47,510 nt of DNA. Source: Methanobrevibacter sp. (lineage in GTDB: Archaea; Methanobacteriota; Methanobacteria; Methanobacteriales; Methanobacteriaceae). Made by a program: the position numbers and the translations under genes. The first letter of the stretch is position 1; each line of letters begins with the position of its first letter. The DNA lies in NCBI GenBank assembly GCA_022775905.1, contig JALFJX010000001.1:1-47510 (forward strand), given 5' to 3'. Below the pieces are notes generated by a model. The model searched no databases and was not told where the DNA came from. It saw only the letters and a program-made list of their open reading frames with translations. Below are positions 36,222 through 46,331 of this stretch, piece after piece.

Positions 36222-38360
36222 CTAAGCCATGAACTGTTCAATGACACCATGATATGCATCATCTAAATCTTCAAATTTGAATTCATGACTATTGATGAAT
36301 AAGGAAGTACCTTCGACTTCACCAATTACTTTTGCTTCAACGTCGATTTGTGATAATATATCATCAACTGCATCAGCTTTTACAGTCAATATGTATCTAG
36401 CATGACTTTCAGAGAACATTAATTGGATTTTATCTAATTCATCATCTTTCAATTCCACTTTAGCTCCGAGTCCTGATTTAATAACCATTTCGGATAAAGC
36501 TACTACAAGTCCACCAGCAGATACATCGTGAACTGCAGTAATGTTTTTGTCTTTATCGTTACTTATTAAATCTAAAACAGTTTTACCGTTAGCAAACTCT
36601 TCATCAATTCTGATTTTTGGAGCAATTCCTTTTTCGATGTTGTGAATAGCTCTGTGATATTCAGAACCAGCCAATTCATCATAGGTTTTACCTATTAAGA
36701 TGATTTTATCGCCTTCGTTTTTGAAGTCTAAGGTTCTGATGTTTTCAATGTCTTCCACACCAATTACACCCACAGCAGGAGTTGGATTGATTTTAATTCC
36801 TTCAGTTTCATTATAGAAACTTACATTTCCACTGATAACTGGTGCATCGAATTTTTCAGCTACTGCACTCATTCCTTCAATAGCTGTTTTGAATTGCCAT
36901 AAGATTTCTGGAGTTTCAGGATTTCCAAAGTTAAGACAGTCTACAACAGCATACGGAGTCGCACCCATTGAAATTACGTTTCTGATAGCTTCAGCAACAC
37001 ATCCTGCTGCTCCATCAAATGGAGACAATTTAGTGTGAATTGTGTTTGAATCAGTAGTAAGTGCAATTGCAGTGTTTTCATCAATTCTTAATACTGCAGC
37101 ATCGTCACCAGGTTTTACAACAGTTCTGACTTGAACTTCATGGTCATATTGTTTGTAAACCCACTCTTTTGAAGCAATGTTAGGGCTGGACAATAATGCT
37201 GGAACTGATTTAAAGATTGGAGGATCTTTAACATCAATTTCTTCTGTATCTGCAGGAATTTCTGCAATCGGTCTGTCAATTGAAGGTGGGTCTGCTAAAA
37301 GGATAGTTGGTAAGTTAGCAATTTCATCTCCATCATCGGAAATGACCATGTTGTTTCCTTCAATTACTTCCCCAATGACAGATGAGGAAATTTCGTGTTT
37401 GTCACAGATTTGGCATGCAAGTTCCACATCATCAGGATTGATAACAAATACCATTCTTTCTTGTGATTCGGAAAGCATGATTTCATATGGAGTCATTCCA
37501 GTTTCTCTGAGTGGGATTGCACGTAAATCTACTAATGCACCGTTGCTTGAGGAGTCAACAAGTTCAGAGATACAACAGGTAAGACCTCCACCACCTAAAT
37601 CTTTTACACCACTAACATTGATTTTTTCCAAGATTTCTAATGATGCTTCCAATACCCTTTTTTTGGTAAATGGATCAGCCACTTGTACTGCAGGTCTGTC
37701 TTCGGTTTCTGAGTCGGAAGTTAATTCTTCTGATGCAAAGGTTACTCCGTGAATACCGTCACGACCAGTAGTTCCACCCATTAAAAGGAATACATCACCA
37801 ATGTTAGGTGCTTGTGCACGAACAATTTTATCTTTTTCAACGAGTCCAACACACATTACATTTACAAGTGGGTTTGTTCTGAAAGATTCATCAAATTCGA
37901 TTTCACCTGCAACGGTTGGGATACCGACACGGTTTCCATAGTCGGAGATTCCTTTAACAACGTGTTCAAACAAGTATCTGGACTTTTCATCTTCCAATGG
38001 TCCAAATCTAAGTGAATCTAAAAGTGCAATAGGCATTGCGCCCATAGATATGATATCTCTTAAAATTCCACCAATTCCAGTACCTGCTCCTCCGTAAGGT
38101 TCAATAGCTGATGGGTGGTTGTGAGATTCCATCCCTACAGCTAATGCATATTTATCAGTGATAGATACAAGTCCTGCATCGTCTCCCGGTCCTAAGATAA
38201 TGTTTTTTCCTTCATTTGGGAAAGCTCTTAAGAATGGTCTACTACTTTTGTAAGAACAATGTTCTGAGAACATTACATCAAGCATACCTTCTTCTAACTC
38301 ATTCATTTCCCTGCCAAGGATTCCTTCAATATATTCAATTTCAGAATCAGCTAAAGTCAT
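36222..38360 (-). CDS. purL: Phosphoribosylformylglycinamidine synthase, subunit II
   Basis: A 712-residue ATP-dependent purine synthesis enzyme. It acts with separate PurQ and PurS subunits in archaea and Gram-positive bacteria. The N-terminal half shows [30 protein letters not shown] and [22 protein letters not shown]. The second AIRS-like half has [13 protein letters not shown] and VHDVSAGGL. Length fits the small PurL type. It is between ileS and moeA on the same strand, 9 bases after the ileS stop. Confidence 0.97.
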   Translation of the reverse strand: MTLADSEIEYIEGILGREMNELEEGMLDVMFSEHCSYKSSRPFLRAFPNEGKNIILGPGDDAGLVSITDKYALAVGMESHNHPSAIEPYGGAGTGIGGILRDIISMGAMPIALLDSLRFGPLEDEKSRYLFEHVVKGISDYGNRVGIPTVAGEIEFDESFRTNPLVNVMCVGLVEKDKIVRAQAPNIGDVFLLMGGTTGRDGIHGVTFASEELTSDSETEDRPAVQVADPFTKKRVLEASLEILEKINVSGVKDLGGGGLTCCISELVDSSSNGALVDLRAIPLRETGMTPYEIMLSESQERMVFVINPDDVELACQICDKHEISSSVIGEVIEGNNMVISDDGDEIANLPTILLADPPSIDRPIAEIPADTEEIDVKDPPIFKSVPALLSSPNIASKEWVYKQYDHEVQVRTVVKPGDDAAVLRIDENTAIALTTDSNTIHTKLSPFDGAAGCVAEAIRNVISMGATPYAVVDCLNFGNPETPEILWQFKTAIEGMSAVAEKFDAPVISGNVSFYNETEGIKINPTPAVGVIGVEDIENIRTLDFKNEGDKIILIGKTYDELAGSEYHRAIHNIEKGIAPKIRIDEEFANGKTVLDLISNDKDKNITAVHDVSAGGLVVALSEMVIKSGLGAKVELKDDELDKIQLMFSESHARYILTVKADAVDDILSQIDVEAKVIGEVEGTSLFINSHEFKFEDLDDAYHGVIEQFMA

Positions 38361-38369
38361 GTTAACACC

Positions 38370-41300
38370 TTAATTTTTAATTGAAATAATTACTTTTTCT
38401 CCTTCGATATCCCATTCTTTGGTATAATCTTTAGAATCTTTACTACATTCTTCACTAGTGCATATGATTAAACTTTTAGCTCTAACTTCGTGAGAAATAA
38501 CTTCTGATTGTGGTACGATTAATTCTTTAAACTCTTCTGAAGTTTCAACATCAACGTTGATGTTTGCTTCAACATCCAAATCTAAATCTTTTCTCATATC
38601 TTGAATTCTTCTGATTAATTCACGAGCCATAGCTTCCTGTTTAATTTCTAAAGTGACATTGGTATTTACAAATACATTTCCACCTTCAAATTCTGATGAA
38701 ACAAAATCGTCCGGAAGTTCTGAGTCAAACAATACATCATCTTGTGATAATTCGTGACCTTCTACTGTAATGCTTCCATTTGCTTCAAGGTCTGCTTTGA
38801 TTTGATTACCGTCACCTTCTTTTAATGCTTTCATTACTTTACCCATGTCTCCTTTAAGTCTTGGACCTAAGGTTTTGAGGTTAGGTTTAGCATTGAAGGA
38901 TAATTTTTCAAATTCACTAGCACAAAGTACATCTTTTGTATTTGATTGATCTTTAATAATGTCAGTTAACTCTTCAATAGCTTTTAAGGCATCTTCATCT
39001 TGTGATACAACTGTGATGTCTGAAACAGGCCATCTGAGTTTGTATTGTGCAATATCACGAGCTCTAATAGATGCATCAATTACATTACGGACAACATCCA
39101 TTTTTGCTTCGAGTTCTTCATCAATTGCATCTTCATCGTATCCCCAGTCATTCATGTGAATACTTTCAAGTGCATCCGGATTTACTCCTTTTACAAGGTT
39201 TTCATAGATTTCTTCAGATACATGAGGAGCAATCGGACATAATACAGAGATTAATTTCACAAGTGCAGTGTATAAACTGTAATAAGCACCCAATTTATCT
39301 GGGTCATCGCTTTCAACCCAAGTCCTTCCACGAATAAGTCTTACATACCAACGGCTTAAATCTTCTAAAATGAAGTTGTTGATTTTTCTTGTTGCTTTGT
39401 GGAAGAATAATTTATCCAAATCTTCAGCTACTTCTTTAACTAAGGTATTTGCTTTGGAGATAATCCATTTATCTTCTGCTCTTAAGATCATGTCATCTTC
39501 AGTGAGTCCTACCGGATTGAAGTTATCTAATGACATGTAAGTAGTTGAGAAAACATAAACGTTCCATAATATGTTGAACATTTTATTGATGTTTAAAAGT
39601 TCATCCCATACAAATTTGAGGTCATCCCATGGTTTTGAAGCCCATAATAAGTAGAATCTTAAAACATCTGCTCCGTATTTTTCAATTACTTCTTCTGGAG
39701 CTACTACGTTACCTAATGATTTTGACATTTTGTTTCCATGTTCATCTAATACAAATCCGTGCATTAAAACTTTTTGATAAGGAATTCTACCCATAGAAAT
39801 TACTCCAGTACCTAATTGTGAGTAGAACCATCCTCTGGTTTGGTCGTGTCCTTCAGTAATAAAGTCATATGGATACCATTCTTCGAATTTTTCTTTTTCT
39901 TCAGGATAGTATAATGAAGCCCAACCAGCTACTCCGGAGTCAATCCATACATCTAATACATCAGGGATTCTTTTGATAGCTTTTCCACATTTGTCACATT
40001 TTACTTCAACTTCATCTACGTATGGTCTGTGGATAAGTTCAGCATCGGAAACATTGATTTCATTTAAGGATTCTTCTTTTAATTCACTGAGAGAACCAAT
40101 AACTTTTAATTCGCCACAGTCAGGACATTCCCAAATAGGAATTGGAATACCCCAGTATCTTTGTCTTGAAATTGTCCAGTCACGTGCATTGTCTACCCAA
40201 TCATGGAACCTTCCTTCTCCAGCCCATTTAGGTACCCATTCAACACGGTCAATTTCATCTAACATCTTTTGTTTAATGTCAGTTACTTTTAAGAACCATT
40301 GTTTGGTAGCACGGTAGATGATAGGAGTTTTACATCTCCAACATACACCATATCTGTGTTCAATAGTTTCTGATCTGTACATTAGGCCTTTGTCTTCTAA
40401 ATCTTTGATGATTTGAGTATTTTCATCTTTTGTAAATTTAGTATCGTATTTTCCTGCTTCTTCGGTAAAGCATCCGTCTTCACCAACTGGACAGAAAATA
40501 GGAATGTTATTAGCTTGACCTACTTCAAAATCGTCAGGACCGTGACCTGGTGCAGTATGTACTAATCCAGTACCTTCTCCAAGTTCTACATGATCACCAG
40601 CTAAAACAGTGTGAACAGCATCAAGTTCATCGAATTCAGCATGAATTGGAACTTCATCAGCCAAGATGTAATCATAGCTCATTCCAATTAAGTCTTCACC
40701 TTTAACTGTTTTGATGACTTCATACATTAGTTCTTTTTCTTCAATGATTTTGTCTTCTTCGCCTTCTTTTTCAGCAGGGATTTTGGTTTTGTGGATTTTA
40801 ACTTGTTTACCTAATACGGATTCCATTAGGTTTTCAGCTAAAATGTAGGTTTCGCCATCTTTTGAAACATAAACATAATCAAATTCAGGATTTGCACAAA
40901 TAGCCATGTTTGCCGGTAAAGTCCATGGAGTAGTTGTCCATACTAAGAAATAAGTATTTTCTTCACCCCTTACAGGGAATTTAATGAAGATAGATGGGTC
41001 AACTTTTTCTTCATATTCAATTTCAGCAGCAGCAAGTGCAGTTCCACAATGAGGACACCAACTGATTACTCTTTGGTCGTTTACAAGTAAATCTTGTTCA
41101 TTTGCTCTTTTAAGAGTCCACCATGAAGATTCCATATATTGAGGATCAAGGGTCATGTATGGGTCATCCCAATCCATCCAAACACCCAATTGGTCGAATT
41201 CCTGTTCCATAGCTATTTTGTTTTCAATTGCAAATTCTCTACATTTGTCTACAAAAGCAGCAATTCCAATGGTTTCTTCAATTTCTTGTTTACTTTGGAT

Positions 41301-41606
41301 TCCCATCAAATGTTCTACTTTATTTTCAATAGGAAGTCCGTGCATATCCCATCCAGCTTGTCTTCTTAAGCTAAATCCATTCATAGATTTGAATCTAAGG
41401 TAGGAATCTTTAATAACTTTGTTCCAAGCTGTACCTAAGTGGATTTTACCACTACAGTAAGGTGGTCCATCTAAAAATGAGTACTTAGGACCTTTTTCTC
41501 TAAGTTCATTAACTTTTTTGAAAGTTTCTTCTTCTTTCCAGAATTTTTGAACTTTCTTTTCTATTTTATCATGATCGTATGATTTATCTGCCTCTTGTAT
41601 TGGCAT
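38370..41606 (-). CDS. ileS: Isoleucyl-tRNA synthetase
   Basis: A 1078-residue class I synthetase of the archaeal/eukaryotic type. The HIGH equivalent is [11 protein letters not shown] at about 49-59, and the KMSKS motif is [10 protein letters not shown] near 628. The editing domain ([24 protein letters not shown]) is intact and the tRNA-binding C-terminal region is present. CWRC and CPDC, CDKC zinc-type pairs fall around the catalytic core. The start has a GAGGAGT site. It is the first gene of an ileS-purL-moeA run. A TATA-like tract lies at about 41630-41641. Confidence 0.97.
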   Translation of the reverse strand: MPIQEADKSYDHDKIEKKVQKFWKEEETFKKVNELREKGPKYSFLDGPPYCSGKIHLGTAWNKVIKDSYLRFKSMNGFSLRRQAGWDMHGLPIENKVEHLMGIQSKQEIEETIGIAAFVDKCREFAIENKIAMEQEFDQLGVWMDWDDPYMTLDPQYMESSWWTLKRANEQDLLVNDQRVISWCPHCGTALAAAEIEYEEKVDPSIFIKFPVRGEENTYFLVWTTTPWTLPANMAICANPEFDYVYVSKDGETYILAENLMESVLGKQVKIHKTKIPAEKEGEEDKIIEEKELMYEVIKTVKGEDLIGMSYDYILADEVPIHAEFDELDAVHTVLAGDHVELGEGTGLVHTAPGHGPDDFEVGQANNIPIFCPVGEDGCFTEEAGKYDTKFTKDENTQIIKDLEDKGLMYRSETIEHRYGVCWRCKTPIIYRATKQWFLKVTDIKQKMLDEIDRVEWVPKWAGEGRFHDWVDNARDWTISRQRYWGIPIPIWECPDCGELKVIGSLSELKEESLNEINVSDAELIHRPYVDEVEVKCDKCGKAIKRIPDVLDVWIDSGVAGWASLYYPEEKEKFEEWYPYDFITEGHDQTRGWFYSQLGTGVISMGRIPYQKVLMHGFVLDEHGNKMSKSLGNVVAPEEVIEKYGADVLRFYLLWASKPWDDLKFVWDELLNINKMFNILWNVYVFSTTYMSLDNFNPVGLTEDDMILRAEDKWIISKANTLVKEVAEDLDKLFFHKATRKINNFILEDLSRWYVRLIRGRTWVESDDPDKLGAYYSLYTALVKLISVLCPIAPHVSEEIYENLVKGVNPDALESIHMNDWGYDEDAIDEELEAKMDVVRNVIDASIRARDIAQYKLRWPVSDITVVSQDEDALKAIEELTDIIKDQSNTKDVLCASEFEKLSFNAKPNLKTLGPRLKGDMGKVMKALKEGDGNQIKADLEANGSITVEGHELSQDDVLFDSELPDDFVSSEFEGGNVFVNTNVTLEIKQEAMARELIRRIQDMRKDLDLDVEANINVDVETSEEFKELIVPQSEVISHEVRAKSLIICTSEECSKDSKDYTKEWDIEGEKVIISIKN

Positions 41607-41769
41607 TGTAACTCCTCAAAAATAATAATTTATAATATATATCTTTTTGTTTTAGCTTATAAATAAAGGTTATTACAATTTTCAAATTTTTTAAAAAACA
41701 AGAGCATTTCTAGGTAAATTAAATAGAAAAATGTCAAAATTGATATAAAATAATAATCAAAATAATATT

Positions 41770-41880
41770 ATGGGATTTTATAGAAAATACAATACAATTA
41801 TTAAAACAATAGATAACTTTGTAAAACTATACAAAGTAGCTAAAAAAGATTCTAAAAAATCTAAAGATGATAAAAAATGA
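41770..41880 (+). CDS. Small basic protein of 36 residues, unknown
   Basis: An open frame from ATG 41770 to TGA 41880 encodes 36 residues: MGFYRKYNTIIKTIDNFVKLYKVAKKDSKKSKDDKK. It has an amphipathic start and a very lysine-rich tail. Its stop overlaps the ATG of the next gene as ATGA, the pattern of coupled translation. No strong ribosome site precedes it, so it might be leaderless. I do not recognise the protein; being a real gene is plausible but unproven. The 160 bases before it are plain A/T-rich sequence with the ileS promoter. Confidence 0.45.
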   Translation: MGFYRKYNTIIKTIDNFVKLYKVAKKDSKKSKDDKK

Positions 41881-42539
41881 TAATACAATATTTAAGCGAT
41901 TTTAACTGTCCCTATTCTTACATTGGATTGAATCGTGTGCAAACTGCATGTGATGAACTTAATTTAGATGTTGAATGGGAAATGAAATCTTTCGAACTCG
42001 AACCAAAATTAACTGACAGCCCAATAAATGCAATCGAGAGATATGCAATTAGAAATGGACTATCAATCAAAGATGCAGAAAGAGAAATCAATGAAATAGA
42101 GCAAATCGCCCGTAATGAAGGATTGAATATGAATTACAGGAATATGCAACTTGCAAGTTCGAAAGATGCTCACAGGCTTGTCAAATATGCAGAACGTAAT
42201 TATCCTAATTCAACTCACAAGCTTATTTTAAAAATATTTGAATCTAATTTTATTAAAAATGAAAATATTTCAGACCACAGAGTTTTGATAAAAATTGCAG
42301 CATCCTGCGAAATGGATGAAGAAGAAATATCTGAATTTCTCAAAAGAGATTCCTTGAGAATTGAAGTGGATCTTGACATAGATGAAGCCATTTCAAGTGG
42401 AATAAACACAACACCCTATTATTTCATTAATTACAATGATGAAAGATTAATTGTTCCAGGAGTTTTCGAAAAAGAATCTTTTAAAATTGCATTTGAAGAC
42501 TTAATTAGTGGTGAAATGAAAAATAAAACATTTCTTTAA
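41877..42539 (+). CDS. DsbA-family (FrnE-like) thioredoxin-fold oxidoreductase
   Basis: A 220-residue cytoplasmic protein of the DsbA/FrnE family. The thioredoxin-type active site begins at residue 8, DFNCPYSYIG, with a CPYS in place of CPxC; only one cysteine is present there, as in many FrnE-like proteins. A helical insertion (about 60-165) follows, and the cis-proline loop is GINTTPYYF near 177-185. No signal peptide is seen. Substrate unknown; polyketide-related names of the family should not be taken literally. The start overlaps the preceding small frame. Confidence 0.85.
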   Translation: MIIQYLSDFNCPYSYIGLNRVQTACDELNLDVEWEMKSFELEPKLTDSPINAIERYAIRNGLSIKDAEREINEIEQIARNEGLNMNYRNMQLASSKDAHRLVKYAERNYPNSTHKLILKIFESNFIKNENISDHRVLIKIAASCEMDEEEISEFLKRDSLRIEVDLDIDEAISSGINTTPYYFINYNDERLIVPGVFEKESFKIAFEDLISGEMKNKTFL

Positions 42540-42600
42540 AATAAATATTGATTTAAACTCGTTAAAAGATTAAATATATCAATCAAATTAAAATTAATTG

Positions 42601-42906
42601 ATGAAATATAAAAATATAAAAATAATACTTGCAAACACTTTTTACAAACGCTTTAAAGGATTGATGTTAAAAAAAGATTTCAAAGATGGACTGCTTTTTA
42701 CAAATCTTACGGATTCTAGCATCCACACTCTTTTTATGAGATTTGAAATTGACATATATTTTTTAGATGAAAACAGAACTATTTTTGAAAAAACAAGTTT
42801 AAAACCTTGGAAATTCTATAAACCTAAAAAACAAGCAAAATTTATTTTAGAAACAAAAAAAGATAAGTTAAAATTAGAAATAGGAGATAACTTAGATTTT
42901 ATCTAA
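42601..42906 (+). CDS. DUF192 family protein
   Basis: A 101-residue protein of the DUF192 family, a small beta fold of unknown function. The family core is present: RFKGLMLKKDFKDGLLF, then HTLFMRFEIDIYFLDENRTIFEKTSLKPWKFY, then AKFILE. The ATG at 42601 is preferred over the overlapping TTG at 42598. Its end overlaps the end of the convergent flavoprotein gene by 15 bases. There is no signal peptide, unlike many bacterial members. Confidence 0.85.
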   Translation: MKYKNIKIILANTFYKRFKGLMLKKDFKDGLLFTNLTDSSIHTLFMRFEIDIYFLDENRTIFEKTSLKPWKFYKPKKQAKFILETKKDKLKLEIGDNLDFI

Positions 42907-43584
42907 GATCTCTTCCGGATTTTCAAATATTTGAATATTATCAATACTTTCTAATTTACGAGTATTTTCGATATCAATATCTCTCATATAGATTGTTATG
43001 ATTTTGCCTTCAGAAATTGCATCATACGGACATGTGTTTCTACACAAACCACAACCAATACATTTTGTTAAATCAATTTCCTCATGTGGAATAATAGCGC
43101 CCTGTTCACAAGCAAGGGCAGCAACACAATCATCACAGCTTTGACATTTGGACAATTCCATTTTGGATGGAAGAACTGTGTCAATTGGGCCGGGATGAAT
43201 ATCTACAGGAACCATATACACCGGAACAGCACCTTTACCTGATTGAGCAACTGCATTAGTTACTAAAGTATCTGCTATTCCATAAACGATTTTTGAAACT
43301 GTATTTGCTGTAGCTGGTGAAACAATTAATAAGTCATACTTTCCAAGGGAAAGACGACCAGTAATTGGATATGAAAATTTTTGATTGGAATCAGTTGCAA
43401 GTTCACGGTATTTTCCACCGGTTAAGCGTTCAACTCTTTCATAAAGTCCATACATCTTAAGAACTTCTTCTGCAGCTCCAGATAAAAATATGGTAACTTC
43501 ATGATCTTTTGCAAGTTTTTCAGCTACTTGTACTGATTCTCTAAGTAAATGACCAGCTCCAGTAAAAGCAAATCCTATTCTCAT
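42892..43584 (-). CDS. Flavoprotein with two ferredoxin clusters (dihydromethanopterin reductase-like)
   Basis: A 230-residue iron-sulfur flavoprotein. The N-terminal domain is a Rossmann-like FMN-binding flavoprotein (MRIGFAFTGAGHLLRES; LLIVSPATANTVSKI). It is followed by two ferredoxin-type cysteine clusters: CQSCDDC with a later C, and CIGCGLCRNTCPYDA. This is the layout of archaeoflavoproteins and of the acceptor-dependent dihydromethanopterin reductases. A role in pterin cofactor reduction is a family-level inference; a general F420/ferredoxin electron carrier is the alternative. It is 6 bases after glyA, on the same strand. Confidence 0.82.
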   Translation of the reverse strand: MRIGFAFTGAGHLLRESVQVAEKLAKDHEVTIFLSGAAEEVLKMYGLYERVERLTGGKYRELATDSNQKFSYPITGRLSLGKYDLLIVSPATANTVSKIVYGIADTLVTNAVAQSGKGAVPVYMVPVDIHPGPIDTVLPSKMELSKCQSCDDCVAALACEQGAIIPHEEIDLTKCIGCGLCRNTCPYDAISEGKIITIYMRDIDIENTRKLESIDNIQIFENPEEILDKI

Positions 43585-43590
43585 TTTAAT

Positions 43591-44862
43591 CTATAATAAT
43601 CTGTGATATTGGTAAGCTTCTCTGTCAGAGAATGCATAATCAAGTTTAGTGTATTGATTCATGAATTCAGCTACTTCATCAGCAATGTTTTCTTTATCAA
43701 CTGCAACACGTTTGATGAATTCTGCAACTTCATCCATTTCTTTTTCTTTTAATCCTCTTCTGGTAATTTCTTGAGTACCTATTCTGATACCGGATGGGTC
43801 ATCAGAGTTATCTCTGTTATCTCCAGGTAAGAGGTTTTTGTTTAAGATAACATTGTTGTCAGCTAAATCATGTGCGATATCTGATGCTGATCTGATGTTA
43901 GTTAAGTTTACTGCAATTTGGTGGGATTGAGTAAATCCTTGTTCTTCACATAATACATCGAATCCTCTTTCATACATTGCTTGACCTAATGCTTGAGCGT
44001 TTTTGATGATTTGTTTTGCGTAAGCTTCACCGAATTTTAACATTTCAGCAGTTGCAATACCTAAACCGAGTAAGTGGTGTAAGTGGTGGTTACTTACTAC
44101 ACCAGGGAATACAGCATTGTCAATGATTTCTGCATTTTCTTCGTGTGAGAGAATAATTCCTCCTTGTGGACCAGGGAATGTTTTATGGGTACTTCCCATC
44201 ATTAAGTCTGCTCCTTCTTTAAGAGGTTGTTGGAATTGTCCTCCAGCAATTAAACCTAATACGTGAGCTCCATCGTACATGATTTTTGCACCAACTTCAT
44301 CGGCTGCTTCACGTGCTTCTTTAACTGGGTGAGGGAATAAGAATAAACTTCCTCCGAATAAGACGATTTCTGGTTTTTCTTCGAGGATTTTTTTGTTCAT
44401 TGCATCGATGTCAATGTTCATGATATCTTTGTCTAATGGGTGGAATACTGTTTTTAATCCACGGATACCTGCTGCACTTACATCTGCGTGAGAAATGTGG
44501 CCTCCAGAAGGTACTTCCAATGCCATTACTTTTTCACCAGGTTTAGCAAATCCAAAGAATGCTGCTAAGTTTGCAGTTACACCAGATACTGGTTGAACAT
44601 TAGCATAGTCACAGTCATATACTTTACATGAAAGTTTTTTGGTTTTGTCTTCGATTAAATCTACGTATTGGCATCCTTCGTAGAATCTTTCGAAAGCTTG
44701 TCCTTCTGCGTATCTGTGAGCAAAATCAGTAGCTAATGCTTCAGTTACTTCTACACTGGTAACGTTTTCAGAAGCAATGAGGTTAACACTGTTTCTCATA
44801 TATTCAGTATGTTCTTTTGCAATTTTTTCAAAATTTAAAATTTCGTCATGATAATTAGTCAT
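43591..44862 (-). CDS. glyA: Serine hydroxymethyltransferase
   Basis: A 423-residue PLP enzyme that interconverts serine and glycine with a tetrahydromethanopterin-type one-carbon carrier in methanogens. The PLP lysine is Lys227 in [31 protein letters not shown] and [14 protein letters not shown] are family marks. It is co-directional with the flavoprotein downstream, a sensible pairing with pterin chemistry. An ATG at 44862 has GGTGTAG upstream. The 160-base gap to metK holds A/T-rich sequence and the metK terminator. Confidence 0.96.
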   Translation of the reverse strand: MTNYHDEILNFEKIAKEHTEYMRNSVNLIASENVTSVEVTEALATDFAHRYAEGQAFERFYEGCQYVDLIEDKTKKLSCKVYDCDYANVQPVSGVTANLAAFFGFAKPGEKVMALEVPSGGHISHADVSAAGIRGLKTVFHPLDKDIMNIDIDAMNKKILEEKPEIVLFGGSLFLFPHPVKEAREAADEVGAKIMYDGAHVLGLIAGGQFQQPLKEGADLMMGSTHKTFPGPQGGIILSHEENAEIIDNAVFPGVVSNHHLHHLLGLGIATAEMLKFGEAYAKQIIKNAQALGQAMYERGFDVLCEEQGFTQSHQIAVNLTNIRSASDIAHDLADNNVILNKNLLPGDNRDNSDDPSGIRIGTQEITRRGLKEKEMDEVAEFIKRVAVDKENIADEVAEFMNQYTKLDYAFSDREAYQYHRLL

Positions 44863-45000
44863 TTACTACACCTAATATCCAAATTAAATATTTATGAATT
44901 AATTTTTATTCATCTTATAATATAAGATTTTTGAAAAATAGAACAAATATAAAAAAATTATTAATATAAAAAATTTTTAAAAATAAGCAATAAAAAAAGA

Positions 45001-45033
45001 AAAAAAACTTAACCTCAATGAGGTCTAGTTTTT
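45001..45033 (-). terminator. metK terminator
   Basis: Two nested stems lie at the metK stop codon: ACCTCA / TGAGGT (45012-45017 and 45019-45024) inside AAAACT / AGTTTT (45004-45009 and 45027-45032). A long A-run on the plus strand (T-run in the transcript) follows on the left side. Confidence 0.65.
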
Positions 45034-46203
45034 AATATATTTTCTCAAGTCATCGACCTTATCAGTTTCTTCCCAAGGACGACCTTCTTCAACACCAAAA
45101 TGACCGTATTTAGCAGTTGGTTTATAAATAGTGTCTCTTAAACGTAAGGTTTCAATGATTCCGTCAGGAGTTAACTTGAAATTTTCACGTACGATTTCTT
45201 CAAAGGTAAGATCACCAATATCTGCTGCAGTTCCAAATGTATCTACCATTACTGAAGTTGGTTCTGCAACTCCAATTGCATATGATAATTGGATTTCACA
45301 TTTTTCCGCAAGTCCACTTGCTACAATATTTTTAGCAATATATCTTGCCATGTAACATGCACTTCTATCTACTTTAGTGCAGTCCTTACCTGAAAATGCT
45401 CCTCCACCATGGCGAGCATATCCTCCATAAGTGTCAACAATGATTTTACGACCGGTTAATCCCGCATCTCCGTGAGGACCGCCAATTTCGAATTTTCCGG
45501 TTGGATTGATGTGTTCTTTAGTATTTTCGGTCATCAATTCTTGAGGAATAACTTTCTTAAAGAGTTTTTCACGAATATCTTCTTTTAATTGTTCTTGGTT
45601 TTCAGACATTGATTCATCGTGTTGGGTTGACAATACCACAGCATCAAGTGAAACTACATTTCCGTCTTTATCATAATTTACTGATACTTGAGCTTTACCG
45701 TCAGGCCTTAAATAAGGAATTTCGCCACTCTCTCTAAGTCTGGTCAATTCATTGGTTAATTTACGAGCAAGATCAATTGGGAACGGCATTAATGATTCTG
45801 TTTCATTGGTTGCAAAACCAAACATCATACCTTGGTCACCTGCACCAGTTTCTTCATCCCCACGGTCTACTCCTTGATTGATATCTGCAGATTGTTCATG
45901 AAGTCTGTTTTCAATCTCACAATTATGACCATCAAATTTTAAATCAGGATTATCGTAACCAATCTCATTAATGGTATCTCTTATGATTTGTTTAATTTCA
46001 GCATCTGATAAATGACCTGCAGATGTTATTTCCCCAAATACCATACAAAAATCAGTAGTTACACAAGTTTCACATGCAACATGTGAATTTTTATCCTGAG
46101 CCATATATGCATCCAATATAGCATCAGAAATAATGTCTGCAACTTTATCAGGGTGTCCCTGAGTTACTGATTCTGATGTAAATGTTCTAAATATTTCATT
46201 CAT
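45025..46203 (-). CDS. metK: S-adenosylmethionine synthetase, bacterial type
   Basis: A 392-residue MAT that makes SAM from methionine and ATP. The sequence is of the bacterial/eukaryotic class: [16 protein letters not shown] (His17), [12 protein letters not shown] near 121-131, [21 protein letters not shown], and [16 protein letters not shown]. This is unlike the archaeal MAT family, which shares little sequence with it. Transfer from bacteria is therefore likely, but the second MAT can only be ruled out with the whole genome. GGTGATACA precedes the ATG. The insertion sequence lies immediately upstream of its promoter. Confidence 0.95.
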   Translation of the reverse strand: MNEIFRTFTSESVTQGHPDKVADIISDAILDAYMAQDKNSHVACETCVTTDFCMVFGEITSAGHLSDAEIKQIIRDTINEIGYDNPDLKFDGHNCEIENRLHEQSADINQGVDRGDEETGAGDQGMMFGFATNETESLMPFPIDLARKLTNELTRLRESGEIPYLRPDGKAQVSVNYDKDGNVVSLDAVVLSTQHDESMSENQEQLKEDIREKLFKKVIPQELMTENTKEHINPTGKFEIGGPHGDAGLTGRKIIVDTYGGYARHGGGAFSGKDCTKVDRSACYMARYIAKNIVASGLAEKCEIQLSYAIGVAEPTSVMVDTFGTAADIGDLTFEEIVRENFKLTPDGIIETLRLRDTIYKPTAKYGHFGVEEGRPWEETDKVDDLRKYIKN

Positions 46204-46301
46204 TGTATCACCAATATTTCCTGATAATTCCCATTATAATAAATTAAATTTTTGCGAATGTATCAAAATTTAAACTAATCTATATTAAATTTATCTTAAA
46301 T

Positions 46302-46311
46302 CATATATAAG
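46302..46311 (-). promoter_or_regulatory. TATA box of metK
   Basis: On the minus strand the sequence TTATATATGA lies about 100 bases upstream of the metK ATG and only 21 bases from the end of the insertion sequence at 46332. The leader of about 75 bases shows no strong hairpin. Confidence 0.45.
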
Positions 46312-46331
46312 TCTTTTAGATTAAGATTAAT

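Noticed and set aside
46204-46331. A SAM riboswitch before metK
   Set aside because: No riboswitch-like helices are visible in the short A/T-rich leader, and these riboswitches are not known in methanogens.
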